Below, one piece after another: positions 33,139 through 42,337 of a DNA stretch of 47,958 bases; position 1 is the stretch's first letter, and each line of letters starts with the position of its first letter. A program made the position numbers and the translations under genes. Source of the stretch: an uncultured Candidatus Melainabacteria bacterium (lineage in GTDB: Bacteria; Cyanobacteriota; Vampirovibrionia; LMEP-6097); NCBI GenBank assembly GCA_937927525.1, contig CALBDR010000293.1, forward strand, positions 1 to 47,958. The letters are read 5' to 3'. The notes under the pieces are model-generated. The model was not told the origin of the DNA, made no database searches, and worked only from the letters and a program-made list of their open reading frames with translations.

Positions 33139-34470
33139 CTAATTAACACCTGAAAGTTCTTCAGCCTTAAAAGGGTTCTTCTCGATAATAATCTCATCAC
33201 GCCCAGGACCTACTCCTATAATACTCACAGGGGTATCTAAATAATCCTCAATAAAATCCAAGTAAAGCTTGGCATTTTCAGGTAAACTCTCTCTCGATCT
33301 AGCACCAAAACACTTAGACTCAGCTGATTTCCACCCCGCAAATTCTTCATATAGCGGTTCAAAATCTTCTAAATTAGCTGCCGCTGGAAAATCATTACAA
33401 ATCTCACCAGTCTTAGTATTTTTATAAGCAACACAAACTTTTATGTTCTCGATATCATCTAAAATATCAAGCTTAGTAATAGCAACACTAGTTAAACCAT
33501 TAACTCTTACTGCAAGCTTTAGTAAAACTAAATCAAGCCAACCTACTTTTCTAGCTCGACCAGTCGTAGTACCAAATTCAGCCCATGGTGTACCTTCAGC
33601 GACTAAGATTTTAGCCTCTTCACCATCAACCTGGGTAGGGAAAGGACCTTCACCAACTCTAGTATTAAATGCTTTAGCAACACCAATCACATGGTTAATA
33701 GCTGTAGGACCAAGTCCAGTACCAGTAGTTGCGGCACCAGCAATAGGGTTAGAACTAGTTACGAAAGGGTAAGTACCATGATCTATATCTAGAAGAGTTC
33801 CTTGAGCACCTTCAAATAAAATCTTCTCGCCACGCTTAGTTCCATTCCATAACTCTAAAGAAACATCAGCCACGAAAGGCTTTAACTGTTCACCGAAACC
33901 TAAATACTCTTCAAGAATTTCTTCTAACTTAAGCTCTTCCTTATCAAAAACTTTAGACAAAATTTTATTTTTTTGTGGAAGAACCAATTCAAGTCTTTCT
34001 TTTAAAACATCTTTATTTAAAAGATCATTAATTTTAATTCCAGCACGTGCAACTTTATCTGTATAAGTGGGACCAATTCCTCTTGCCGTAGTCCCAATTT
34101 TCTTATCACCGCGAGCTTCTTCATTAGCTTGATCAAGAAGAATATGGTAAGGCATAGTCACATGAGCAGACGAACTGATTTTAAGATTACTTAAATCAAT
34201 TCCTTCATCTTCTAAAGCTTTCATTTCTTTCAATAAAGACTTAGGATCAATTACAGTTCCATTACCAATAAAACATTTTTTCCCAGGATAAAGTATTCCA
34301 GAAGGAATTAAATGGAATTTATATTTTTTCCCATTTGCGGTAACTGTGTGACCAGCATTATTTCCGCCTTGGTATCTAACTACAAAACCAGCATCTTCTG
34401 CTAAAAGATCTACGATCTTAGCTTTTCCTTCATCACCCCATTGGGCACCAACTACTACAATATTTGCCAT
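33139..34470 (-). CDS. purA: Adenylosuccinate synthetase
   Basis: Joins IMP and aspartate with GTP to give adenylosuccinate in AMP synthesis. VVGAQWGDEGKAKIVDLL (residues 5-22) is the GTP-binding loop; the usual GKGK reads GKAK. GGNNAGHT, IGTTARGIGPTY and FNTRVGEGPFPTQ are also diagnostic. I start at ATG 34470 (MANIVVVGAQ), not at the longer frame start at 34488. A TGC-TATCAT box lies 8 nt upstream, predicting a leaderless mRNA. It is divergent from fabI, 41 bp apart. Confidence 0.96.
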   Translation of the reverse strand: MANIVVVGAQWGDEGKAKIVDLLAEDAGFVVRYQGGNNAGHTVTANGKKYKFHLIPSGILYPGKKCFIGNGTVIDPKSLLKEMKALEDEGIDLSNLKISSSAHVTMPYHILLDQANEEARGDKKIGTTARGIGPTYTDKVARAGIKINDLLNKDVLKERLELVLPQKNKILSKVFDKEELKLEEILEEYLGFGEQLKPFVADVSLELWNGTKRGEKILFEGAQGTLLDIDHGTYPFVTSSNPIAGAATTGTGLGPTAINHVIGVAKAFNTRVGEGPFPTQVDGEEAKILVAEGTPWAEFGTTTGRARKVGWLDLVLLKLAVRVNGLTSVAITKLDILDDIENIKVCVAYKNTKTGEICNDFPAAANLEDFEPLYEEFAGWKSAESKCFGARSRESLPENAKLYLDFIEDYLDTPVSIIGVGPGRDEIIIEKNPFKAEELSGVN

Positions 34471-34478
34471 GCTTACCA

Positions 34479-34503
34479 ATGATAGCAAGGAAAATGCTAG
34501 AAT
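34479..34503. promoter_or_regulatory. Back-to-back extended -10 promoters of purA and fabI
   Basis: On the minus strand TGC-TATCAT (hexamer 34479-34484) lies 8 nt before the purA ATG. On the plus strand TGC-TAGAAT (hexamer 34498-34503) lies 8 nt before the fabI ATG. Both have the extended -10 TGn element, which can make up for the poor -35 boxes. Only 41 bp separate the two start codons. Confidence 0.6.
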
Positions 34504-34511
34504 TGTTAGCG

Positions 34512-35324
34512 ATGCTTGAAACTGAAGTAAAAACTAGTAGTCCATATTCACAAATCCTGGCTGGAAAGAAAGTCCTAATCTCAGGTGTAGCGAATAAAAG
34601 AAGTATTGCATGGGGAATCGCTCAACTTTTCTATGAAGCTGGTGCTGAAGTTGCCTTCTCTTATCAAGGTGAAAGATTAAAAGACACTATTACGGATTTA
34701 ACTAAAGACATGAATGATCCACTTATCGTAGAGTGTGATGTTACTAAAGACGCTGATATAGATTCAGCTTTCGCTGCTGTATCAGAAAGATTTGGTGGAA
34801 AATTAGACGTTATGGTTCACTGTTTAGCTTTCGCCCCTAAAGAAACTTTAGAGGGTGGCTATATCAGTACTCAAAGAGAGCACTTTGCTTTAGCACAGGA
34901 CATTTCAGCTTATTCATTAACAGCTATGGCTAGAGCAGCTAGACCATTAATGCAAGCAGCTGCTGGTGGTTCTATACTTTCTTTAACTTACTTAGGAGCT
35001 GAAAGAGTAGTTCCTAACTACAACATGATGGGTATCGCTAAAGCTAGCTTAGAAGCTGGTATTAAATACTTAGCTCAAGACCTAGGTCCAGACAACATCA
35101 GAATTAATGGTATATCTGCTGGTCCAGTTAAAACATTGGCTGCAAGAGGGATCTCTGATTTCACTTCTATGTTAAATCACCACGCTGAAGTTTCTCCCAT
35201 GAAAAGAAACGTAGCTGTAGAAGAAGTTGCAGGTTCTGCACTATTCTTAGCGAGTCCATTATCTGGTGGTGTAACTGGTGAAATCCTTCACGTAGACTGT
35301 GGTTACAACATCATGGCTATGTAA
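34512..35324 (+). CDS. fabI: Enoyl-[acyl-carrier-protein] reductase (NADH)
   Basis: Last reductive step of each fatty-acid elongation cycle. SDR fold with the atypical FabI cofactor site GVANKRSIAWGIAQ (about 25-38), SYQGERL, and the catalytic set in YNMMGIAKASLEAG, preceded by SLTYLGAERVVPNY. Length 270 from ATG 34512 fits FabI (about 262). The longer in-frame start at 34464 would overlap purA. The -10 box lies 8 nt before this ATG, so the mRNA is probably leaderless. Confidence 0.96.
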   Translation: MLETEVKTSSPYSQILAGKKVLISGVANKRSIAWGIAQLFYEAGAEVAFSYQGERLKDTITDLTKDMNDPLIVECDVTKDADIDSAFAAVSERFGGKLDVMVHCLAFAPKETLEGGYISTQREHFALAQDISAYSLTAMARAARPLMQAAAGGSILSLTYLGAERVVPNYNMMGIAKASLEAGIKYLAQDLGPDNIRINGISAGPVKTLAARGISDFTSMLNHHAEVSPMKRNVAVEEVAGSALFLASPLSGGVTGEILHVDCGYNIMAM

Positions 35325-35353
35325 TCGTTACTAATATACTCAAACGATAATTT

Positions 35354-37186
35354 ATGCTTACTCTAAAATACAGACCTAAAACTATAGGTGATCTTATCGG
35401 ACAAGACTCTGTCCGTGAAACTTTAGAGCACGCCTTTAATAATAATAAGCTTGCTAATGCTTACTTATTAACAGGTCCACGCGGTGCTGGTAAAACCAGT
35501 ACCGCAAGGATTATAGCTAAATCTATTAATTGTAAAAATAAGGCTGAGCCAGGCAAGCCTACTTTAGAGCCTTGCGGTACATGCTCTAGCTGCGTTAATA
35601 TTGCAAACTCAAATGATTTAGATGTAATAGAAATCGATGCAGCTAGTCATGGTCACGTAGAAGACGCCCGCTCTCTTATCGAGAAAGCTAGTCTTGCAGC
35701 TATTAACAGTGATTATAAAATCTATATCATAGATGAGGTTCACATGTTAAGTAATGCAGCATTCAATGCTTTACTAAAACTCTTTGAAGAACCGCCTCAT
35801 AATGTAATTTTCATTTTAGCGACGACAGAAGCACATAAAGTGCTTCCCACTATAACTAGTCGCTGCCAACAATTCCGCTTTAAGCCTATTAGCGTTCAAG
35901 ATTGCGAAAGCCGTTTAAAAGAGATCTGTGAATTAGAAAATTTCAACATTAATGACTCAGCATTAGAATTTATCGCAGAGGAATCTGAAGGTGCAATGCG
36001 TGACGCTCTAAGTATCTTAGAGCAAATCAGTGTTTACTGTGAAGATGATAAAGAAATAGACAAAGCCTTAGTAGAAAAAATCTTAGGGAAAGTTTCCCAA
36101 AATGAAATTATTGATTTATTAAATGCTATTTATTCTAAGTCTGATTCAGACTTACTTACTAAATTAAATACTATCTTAGAAAAAAATTCAAATCCTAATA
36201 TCATCGCAGAAGAATTATTTCAAAATAGTATTAATGTTCTTAATAATATTTGTTTAAATGAAACTAATGAAAAATTCAATGCTATAAACAATCACATCAA
36301 TGAAAACAATATTCCTAAAAGTGAATTAGTTTATATTGCCGAAGAGTTATCAAAACTAGATTCTAGCCTTAGACAAACTACTCAAGCTAATAAATTATTA
36401 CAGACTCTTTGCTTGAAGCTGTGCTTCAGAGAAGACTTTATAACTTTAAAAGAATTGAAAGAAAGGTTAGAAAAAATTGAAAATGATTCTGTTTCAATCC
36501 CACAATCAAAAACCTCACTTTCGGTGAATAAGCCGAGCTTCAATGCAGCATCAAATGAGAGTCTGCCACAGACTAGTCAGGCAGCCCCTCAACAGAATAC
36601 TAGCCCAGTAGTTACTGAACCAGAAAAAAAATCTGGCTTTATTGATTTAAGTAACTCAGAAACTCGACCGAGTAATATTTCATCATTAAATAATGACTTT
36701 GTTTCAGAATTAAGTCCAAGCTGTAAAGGTTTATTTATTAGTAGTAAGGCGAGCCTCCACTCCACAAATGGTTCAGTAGCTACTATTCATATCCCAGAAC
36801 GTTTCAAATTCCTAAAAAATAAGTTGGAGGCTAAATCATCAGAGGTCATTACTGCAATTAATAAAACTAGTAGTAAGAGTATTACACAGATTAATTTTGT
36901 ATTATCAAATGATGCTCCAGTTGATAATACCTATACAGCTCAGCCTAAAATAGATGTGAATGATAGCTCAAAGACTAAGAGTCAACTCCAGCCACAAGCT
37001 CAGAGTGCTTCAGCAGAGCCTCAAGTCAGCAAAGAACCCACAGCAATATCAAAGTCTACACAAGCCTATGATTCAAACCAAGAAGCAATTGATAATACAG
37101 ATACATGCTGTGACAGGGAAGCAGCACTAGATGAAGTACTTCAAGCAGGAATATCCATCTTCGGTGGTAGTGTGTTAGATAATTAA
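35354..37186 (+). CDS. dnaX: DNA polymerase III subunits tau/gamma
   Basis: Clamp-loader ATPase. Walker A is GPRGAGKTS (about 42-50), zinc-binding Cys residues lie at about 64-85 (CGTCSSC), Walker B is IIDEVHML and sensor 1 follows. After domain III a Ser/Gln/Pro-rich linker and a tau-type C-terminal part run to residue 610. Eight A residues at 36624-36631 (codons E424-K426) lie in the linker. Slippage by -1 would give a stop at 36643-36645 after residue 430, close to E. coli gamma (431). Confidence 0.96.
   Translation: MLTLKYRPKTIGDLIGQDSVRETLEHAFNNNKLANAYLLTGPRGAGKTSTARIIAKSINCKNKAEPGKPTLEPCGTCSSCVNIANSNDLDVIEIDAASHGHVEDARSLIEKASLAAINSDYKIYIIDEVHMLSNAAFNALLKLFEEPPHNVIFILATTEAHKVLPTITSRCQQFRFKPISVQDCESRLKEICELENFNINDSALEFIAEESEGAMRDALSILEQISVYCEDDKEIDKALVEKILGKVSQNEIIDLLNAIYSKSDSDLLTKLNTILEKNSNPNIIAEELFQNSINVLNNICLNETNEKFNAINNHINENNIPKSELVYIAEELSKLDSSLRQTTQANKLLQTLCLKLCFREDFITLKELKERLEKIENDSVSIPQSKTSLSVNKPSFNAASNESLPQTSQAAPQQNTSPVVTEPEKKSGFIDLSNSETRPSNISSLNNDFVSELSPSCKGLFISSKASLHSTNGSVATIHIPERFKFLKNKLEAKSSEVITAINKTSSKSITQINFVLSNDAPVDNTYTAQPKIDVNDSSKTKSQLQPQAQSASAEPQVSKEPTAISKSTQAYDSNQEAIDNTDTCCDREAALDEVLQAGISIFGGSVLDN
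36624..36631 (+). promoter_or_regulatory. A8 slippage site in dnaX (candidate gamma-producing)
   Basis: An uninterrupted run of eight A residues is read GAA AAA AAA TCT in the main frame. In the -1 frame a TGA follows after four codons; in the +1 frame TAA follows shortly at 36648-36650. Either ribosomal frameshifting or polymerase slippage here would yield a short DnaX. No clear stem-loop follows. Confidence 0.55.
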
Positions 37187-37192
37187 TACCAT

Positions 37193-37912
37193 TTAAATCC
37201 TCAACTTCATAGGACCATCTAAAGCGCCATCTCTAAACTGCTTAGCAAAAGGATTATCATTATTATAATCAAACAACTCCTTTGGAGTCCCTTCCCATAC
37301 AATATACCCTTCGTATAACATTAAAACTCTTTGGGCTGTTCTCCTAATAGTCGAAGCTTGGTGAGTTACTACTATGGAAGAAGCCTTTTTTTCACGCTGA
37401 AGCTTCACTATTAAATCCTCAACAACTGTGCTTGCCATCGGATCGAGTCCAGCCGTAGGTTCATCATAGAGCATAATCTGTGGATCGTTAATAATAGCTC
37501 TAGCGAAGCTTACTCTTTTCTTCATGCCACCAGACAATTCTGAAGGGAACTGGTGTTCAATATTAGGTAAACCTACTAAATTAAGAGTATCACTGACTTT
37601 AATATTTATTTCTTTTAAGCTATAACCTGGTAAATCTTCACCAACCTCAAAAGGAAAAGCAATATTATCTCTAACCGTAAGTGAATCAAATAATGCAGAG
37701 TATTGAAAACTCATTCCAATATTATCTGATGAAAGAGTTATATTTCCATCATTATATGTTTCTAAACCAGCTATGATTCTAAGAGCAGTACTTTTACCAC
37801 AGCCGGAAAAACCTATTAATGCTACGACTTCCTCGTCAGCTACTTCAAAGCTAACATCTTTCAAAACTTCATTTACCCCAAAGGATTTTTTTAGATTTTT
37901 AACTTTAATCAT
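37193..37912 (-). CDS. MlaF/YrbF-type ABC transporter ATPase
   Basis: ATP-binding subunit of an MCE-type lipid transporter that keeps outer-membrane lipid asymmetry. Walker A is GFSGCGKST (about 33-41). The family-specific FQYSALFDSLTV follows (about 69-80). The signature is LSGGMKKRVSFARAI and Walker B is IMLYDEPTAGLDP. Length 239 fits MlaF (about 270 with tail). Partner permease (MlaE) and MCE protein (MlaD) are not in the window. It lies 14 bp after the rarA remnant. Confidence 0.88.
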   Translation of the reverse strand: MIKVKNLKKSFGVNEVLKDVSFEVADEEVVALIGFSGCGKSTALRIIAGLETYNDGNITLSSDNIGMSFQYSALFDSLTVRDNIAFPFEVGEDLPGYSLKEINIKVSDTLNLVGLPNIEHQFPSELSGGMKKRVSFARAIINDPQIMLYDEPTAGLDPMASTVVEDLIVKLQREKKASSIVVTHQASTIRRTAQRVLMLYEGYIVWEGTPKELFDYNNDNPFAKQFRDGALDGPMKLRI

Positions 37913-37926
37913 TAACTTTAACTATT

Positions 37927-38877
37927 TTACCCCTTATCAAGTCCATCGATAAAATATTTCCTACCCTTAAGCTCCTTGGGTAAATATTCTTGATCTACTC
38001 GAGAATTAGGATAATCATGAGGATATTTATACTTAGTAATGGGGTTCTCTTTTTCATTATCAGACTTAGCTGGACAAGCGTAATTTACAGGCTTCAAGTG
38101 AACTGGGACCTCAAATTCAGGAAAAGAATTACAATCCTTCATAGCCATATTCATAGCTTTATAAGAAACATTTGACTTAGGAGCATTTGCGATATAAATT
38201 ACAGCCTGAGCTAAAGGAATTCTTGCCTCTGGCATACCTAGCTCTAAAGCTGCCCTATAGGCAGCTTCAGCTATTAGAAGAGCATTATTATCAGCAAGCC
38301 CAACATCTTCACTTGCTGTAACTAAAACTCTTCTAGCAACAGCTTTCAAGTCAGCTCCACCGTTCAAAAGTCTTTCAAGCCAGTAAACCGAAGCATCTGG
38401 ATCTGAGCCTCTCATTGATTTCTGTAAAGCAGAAACACACGAATAGTAAGCATCAGGGTCACCAGAAAAAATCTTTCTCTCAACTAACTCTTCACAAAGT
38501 TTAAGTGAAATATCTGCTCCCATTTCATCTTCAGAAAAACTTAAAAGACAAGCCTCTATAGCATTAAGTAAAACCCTTGCATCTCCTCTAGCGGCTTTAA
38601 TTAAAAATTCTTTAGCATCGTGATCAATGCTAAAACCTTCCTTGTTAATTACCTTAGTAACAAGATTACGTAAATCCTCAAAGCCATGTGGCTTCAACTC
38701 AAACTTCAAAATTCTACTCAACAGTGCTTTGTTAACTGAACTTGCTGGATTTTCGGTAGTCGCCCCAATGAAAATTATTTTACCTTGTTCTATTGCATTC
38801 AAAAGGGAATCTTGCTGAGTCTTACTAAAACTGTGCAATTCATCTACAAATAAAATCCCTGGCTTTAACTGCTGCAT
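37927..38877 (-). CDS. rarA: RarA/MgsA-type AAA+ ATPase lacking its N-terminus
   Basis: Replication-associated recombination protein; full-length members have about 420-450 residues, this has 316. It begins just before Walker B (ILFVDELH, residues 9-16) and keeps sensor 1 (GATTENP), the SR arginine, the lid and the whole tetramerisation domain (YWLERLLNGGADLKAVARR). Walker A and about 110 preceding residues are absent. An in-frame TAA lies directly upstream of the ATG and mrdA starts 18 bp away in the other direction. It is therefore a 5'-truncated gene, perhaps non-functional, though its remaining frame is intact. Confidence 0.8.
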   Translation of the reverse strand: MQQLKPGILFVDELHSFSKTQQDSLLNAIEQGKIIFIGATTENPASSVNKALLSRILKFELKPHGFEDLRNLVTKVINKEGFSIDHDAKEFLIKAARGDARVLLNAIEACLLSFSEDEMGADISLKLCEELVERKIFSGDPDAYYSCVSALQKSMRGSDPDASVYWLERLLNGGADLKAVARRVLVTASEDVGLADNNALLIAEAAYRAALELGMPEARIPLAQAVIYIANAPKSNVSYKAMNMAMKDCNSFPEFEVPVHLKPVNYACPAKSDNEKENPITKYKYPHDYPNSRVDQEYLPKELKGRKYFIDGLDKG

Positions 38878-38895
38878 ATATCGTTAATCTGGCTA

Positions 38896-40713
38896 TTGAG
38901 TAATACTATAGCTAAGAGTATACTTTATATTGAATTGAGTCGTTCAAGTATATTAATTTTAGTCTGTGTCAGCCTCTTTGCAGTTTTAGCTGCAAGACTG
39001 TTTCAGATGCAAGTAGTTGAACACGAAAAATACAAAGTACTAGCTAAAAACAACTCCACTAAGGCATCTATTGTTAGAGCACCAAGGGGAATAATTTATG
39101 ATAGAGATGGTGCTATTTTAGCGACGAGTAAACTTGCTCTAAAAATCATTGCCTACCCTAGGCTTCTTGCAAAAGTAAAAGAAAAAGAGCAGTTAGCCTC
39201 AAGACTTGCTTTCCTTACAGGTAAAGACTCAGAAAAAATCCTTAAGCAAATCACTGATATAAACTCAAGACTTCCTTTACCAATAACTCTTGCAAATGAC
39301 ATTTCAGTAGATAAGGCATTACAAATTTTTGAAAATGCTCATCTGTTACCTGGAATCGATGTAGAAAGTCAGCCACAAAGATATTATCCATACGGTGCAG
39401 TTCCTGCCCACATCTTAGGTTATGTAGGTGAAGTTAATGAAGCCGAACTTAGAGACAATAATCGGATAAAAAAGAAACTAAAACTTAGAGATCAAATCGG
39501 TAAAAGCGCTCTTGAAAAATATTATGATCAAACTTTACGTGGTATCGATGGTGAAAAACGAATCTTTGTGGATAGATACGGAAAGTCCTTTGCTAAAAGA
39601 GCGAATCAAAAAGAACTACATAATGACGCTGTCAAAGGCTCTGATATTCATCTCACTATAGATATTGATATTCAAAAAGCTGCCTATAATGCTCTTGGCG
39701 ATATTCATGGAGCAGCAGTTGCTATTAATCCCAAGAATGGCGAAATACTTGCTTTAGTGAGTAAGCCTAGCTACAATCCAAATTTATTTGCTCAAGGAAT
39801 ACCCTACTCCATCTACCAAGAGCTTAATAAGAAAAAAGCATTTTTAAATAGAGCTGCCTCTGGATTCACTCCTGGGAGTATATGGAAACCGATAACCGCT
39901 CTAACAGCCTTGGAAAAGCAGGTTATAAGCCCTGACAAACAACTATTTGTTAGTGGTGCAGTAAATTTTGGGGGCTTTCGTTTCGGAGACTGGACCAGTA
40001 AAGAAGACTTCATGGATATTAAAGAAGCTTTAGCTTGGTCTAGGAATACCTACTTTTACCAAATTGCAAAAAAAATGAAGCCTGAATGGCTTGCTAAATC
40101 TGGGCGAAGCTTTGGCTTAGGGTCTAAAACTAATATTGAAATAAACAATGAAAGTAGTGGTATAGTCCCTGATCCAACTTGGAAAAAAAAACATATGGGT
40201 GAACCATGGTTCCCAGGGAACACTCTTCATCTATCTATTGGGCAAAGTTACCTTATGGTAACTCCACTTCAAGCTGCACGAATGATTGCAGGTATAGCTA
40301 ATAGAGGAGATATCCCACAACTTCATATCATCAAAGATAAGAGTAAAGAAAAATTTGACTATGAGAATAAAGAATTCTCTGAAACCAGTTATGACATAGT
40401 TCATGAAGGTTTAAGGCGCTGCGTGAAAAGTGGGACTGGAACCGCTGTTAACTTAAGAGGACCATACAAAAAAGTGAAAATAGCAGGTAAAACTGGTTCA
40501 GCCGAAGTTTCTGGCTATGCACACTCTACTCATGCTTGGTTCGTATCATTTGCCCCATTTGATAATCCTGAAATTGCAGTAGCTGTATTTGGAGAAGGAG
40601 CTGGTCACGGAGGGAGTATCTGTGCACCTGTAGCTAGGGAAATCTACCAAAAATACTTTGAAAAGTACCATCCTGAAATAGCTGAAGGACGCACTAAAAA
40701 GCAAAGTTTTTAG
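38896..40713 (+). CDS. mrdA: Penicillin-binding protein 2 (transpeptidase)
   Basis: Peptidoglycan transpeptidase of the elongation machinery. A single N-terminal membrane helix (about 14-35) precedes a dimerisation domain (RAPRGIIYDRDGAIL near 57-71). The transpeptidase domain has SxxK in PGSIWKP (near 331), SRN in WSRNTYFY and KTGS in GKTGSAEV. Length 605 is typical. The start is TTG at 38896 (MSNTIAKS when initiated with Met). No mreBCD or rodA is nearby; gpmI follows. Confidence 0.92.
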   Translation: MSNTIAKSILYIELSRSSILILVCVSLFAVLAARLFQMQVVEHEKYKVLAKNNSTKASIVRAPRGIIYDRDGAILATSKLALKIIAYPRLLAKVKEKEQLASRLAFLTGKDSEKILKQITDINSRLPLPITLANDISVDKALQIFENAHLLPGIDVESQPQRYYPYGAVPAHILGYVGEVNEAELRDNNRIKKKLKLRDQIGKSALEKYYDQTLRGIDGEKRIFVDRYGKSFAKRANQKELHNDAVKGSDIHLTIDIDIQKAAYNALGDIHGAAVAINPKNGEILALVSKPSYNPNLFAQGIPYSIYQELNKKKAFLNRAASGFTPGSIWKPITALTALEKQVISPDKQLFVSGAVNFGGFRFGDWTSKEDFMDIKEALAWSRNTYFYQIAKKMKPEWLAKSGRSFGLGSKTNIEINNESSGIVPDPTWKKKHMGEPWFPGNTLHLSIGQSYLMVTPLQAARMIAGIANRGDIPQLHIIKDKSKEKFDYENKEFSETSYDIVHEGLRRCVKSGTGTAVNLRGPYKKVKIAGKTGSAEVSGYAHSTHAWFVSFAPFDNPEIAVAVFGEGAGHGGSICAPVAREIYQKYFEKYHPEIAEGRTKKQSF

Positions 40714-40749
40714 TGCTAACTGAACCTGGATTGCTATAATTTAGGCTGC

Positions 40750-42330
40750 ATGAATAAAGCACTATTATTAATTTTAGATGGTTGGGGTTACTCTGAAGAA
40801 AAAAAAGGTAACGCTATTAAAGCTGCAAACACTCCTTGTTTTGATTCTCTGATCAAAAAATACCCTAACACTCTTTTAAATGCTAGCAGCACCCATGTAG
40901 GTCTTCCAGAAGGAATTATGGGTAATTCTGAAGTAGGTCACGAAAACATCGGTTTAGGTAGACCGATTAAACAAAAACTCACTCAGATTTCTGACATGGT
41001 AAAAACTGGTGAATTCTTTGAAAACCAAGTTCTAATCGATGCTGTAGAACATGCTAAGAAAAACAATTCTAAACTACATTTCATAGGATTAATCTCAGAA
41101 GGTGATGTTCATTCTCATTTAGGACATCTTTATGGGCTTCTAGAACTAGCTGAGAAGAAGGGTTTAAATAAATCTCAAGTATATCTTCAGGCTATCAGTG
41201 ATGGACGTGATGACCCACCTAGGGTAGCTGAAAAGCTCATGGAAAGACTAGAGTCTAAAATGCAGATCGCCACTGTTTCAGGTCGCTATTGGGCTATGGA
41301 TCGTGATAAGAATTGGGAGAGAACAGATAAATACTTTAATACTATCCTAAAAACACCTACTGCTAAACTCGAAAACTTCACCCCGCTTAAAGCTAGTTCT
41401 GCAAAGGAGGCTATTGCTAATTATTATGAGTACGCAGAAAAAAATCCAGATAAAGTAGTCGGTGATTCTGATGAATTTGTAGAGGTTACTTTAATCAATG
41501 AAAAAGGTTTAATCGAAGATAAAGACTCAATTATATTCTTTAACTTTAGACCGGACAGAGCAATCCAAATATCAACTCGTTTTAAAGAACTTCAAAAATC
41601 TCGTCCTGGTTTACATTATGCTTGTTTTACAGAATATAGCTCTGACTTAGATTTACCTATAGCATTTGATGCGAATAGTTTACCTAGACAAGAATTTGCA
41701 AATGGTTTAGGAGAGTGGATTTCTAAAAAAGGCTTCAATCAATTCAGGGTAGCTGAAACTGAAAAATATCCACACGTTACTTTCTTTATTAATGCTAAAA
41801 CTTCAAAAAGAAAAGATCCTTTCCCTAACGAGGATAGACTTTTAGTGCCTAGCCCTAAAGTTGCAACTTATGATCTTAAGCCAGAAATGAGTGTAGTCGA
41901 GGTTACAGACGGTCTTTTAGAAGCTATGGCTAATAAGGAAAAAGATTATCAACTTATCATTTGTAATATCGCAAATCCTGATATGGTTGGACATACCGGC
42001 AACTGGGATGCCGTATTAAAAGCTTTAGAAGAAGTTGATAACCAATTATCCCGTATAGTAAAAGCTAGTGAAGAGAATGAATATAAATTATTAATCACAG
42101 CGGATCACGGTAATGCTGATCAAATGTATGATGGTGATGGTACTACTAGGACAGCACATAGTACCAATAAAGTTCCTTTCATAGTTTTAGATAAAAATTA
42201 CAAGCTTAAAAACGACGAAGCTAATTCCCTTAAAAATATTGCGCCTACTATCTTAGATTTAATGAATTTAGAGAAACCTGCTGAAATGACTTGTGAAAGT
42301 CTTCTTCTTAAGCAGGAAGCTAATGTTTAA
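40750..42330 (+). CDS. gpmI: 2,3-bisphosphoglycerate-independent phosphoglycerate mutase
   Basis: Interconverts 3- and 2-phosphoglycerate in glycolysis, using two Mn ions and a phosphoserine. LLILDGWGYS (residues 5-14) and GIMGNSEVGHENIG with the catalytic Ser (near 62) are diagnostic; the C-terminus has the metal site TADHGNADQM and AHSTNKVPF. Length 526 is slightly above the usual 510-515. TGC-TATAAT lies 9 nt before the ATG with no Shine-Dalgarno, so the message is likely leaderless. Confidence 0.97.
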   Translation: MNKALLLILDGWGYSEEKKGNAIKAANTPCFDSLIKKYPNTLLNASSTHVGLPEGIMGNSEVGHENIGLGRPIKQKLTQISDMVKTGEFFENQVLIDAVEHAKKNNSKLHFIGLISEGDVHSHLGHLYGLLELAEKKGLNKSQVYLQAISDGRDDPPRVAEKLMERLESKMQIATVSGRYWAMDRDKNWERTDKYFNTILKTPTAKLENFTPLKASSAKEAIANYYEYAEKNPDKVVGDSDEFVEVTLINEKGLIEDKDSIIFFNFRPDRAIQISTRFKELQKSRPGLHYACFTEYSSDLDLPIAFDANSLPRQEFANGLGEWISKKGFNQFRVAETEKYPHVTFFINAKTSKRKDPFPNEDRLLVPSPKVATYDLKPEMSVVEVTDGLLEAMANKEKDYQLIICNIANPDMVGHTGNWDAVLKALEEVDNQLSRIVKASEENEYKLLITADHGNADQMYDGDGTTRTAHSTNKVPFIVLDKNYKLKNDEANSLKNIAPTILDLMNLEKPAEMTCESLLLKQEANV

Positions 42331-42337
42331 TAGCTGG

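Noticed and set aside
33020..33141. Hydrophobic plus-strand frame resembling a short membrane anchor
   Set aside because: It has no ATG, GTG or TTG before the hydrophobic part and no ribosome binding site. The AT-rich DNA readily gives Ile/Leu/Phe runs.
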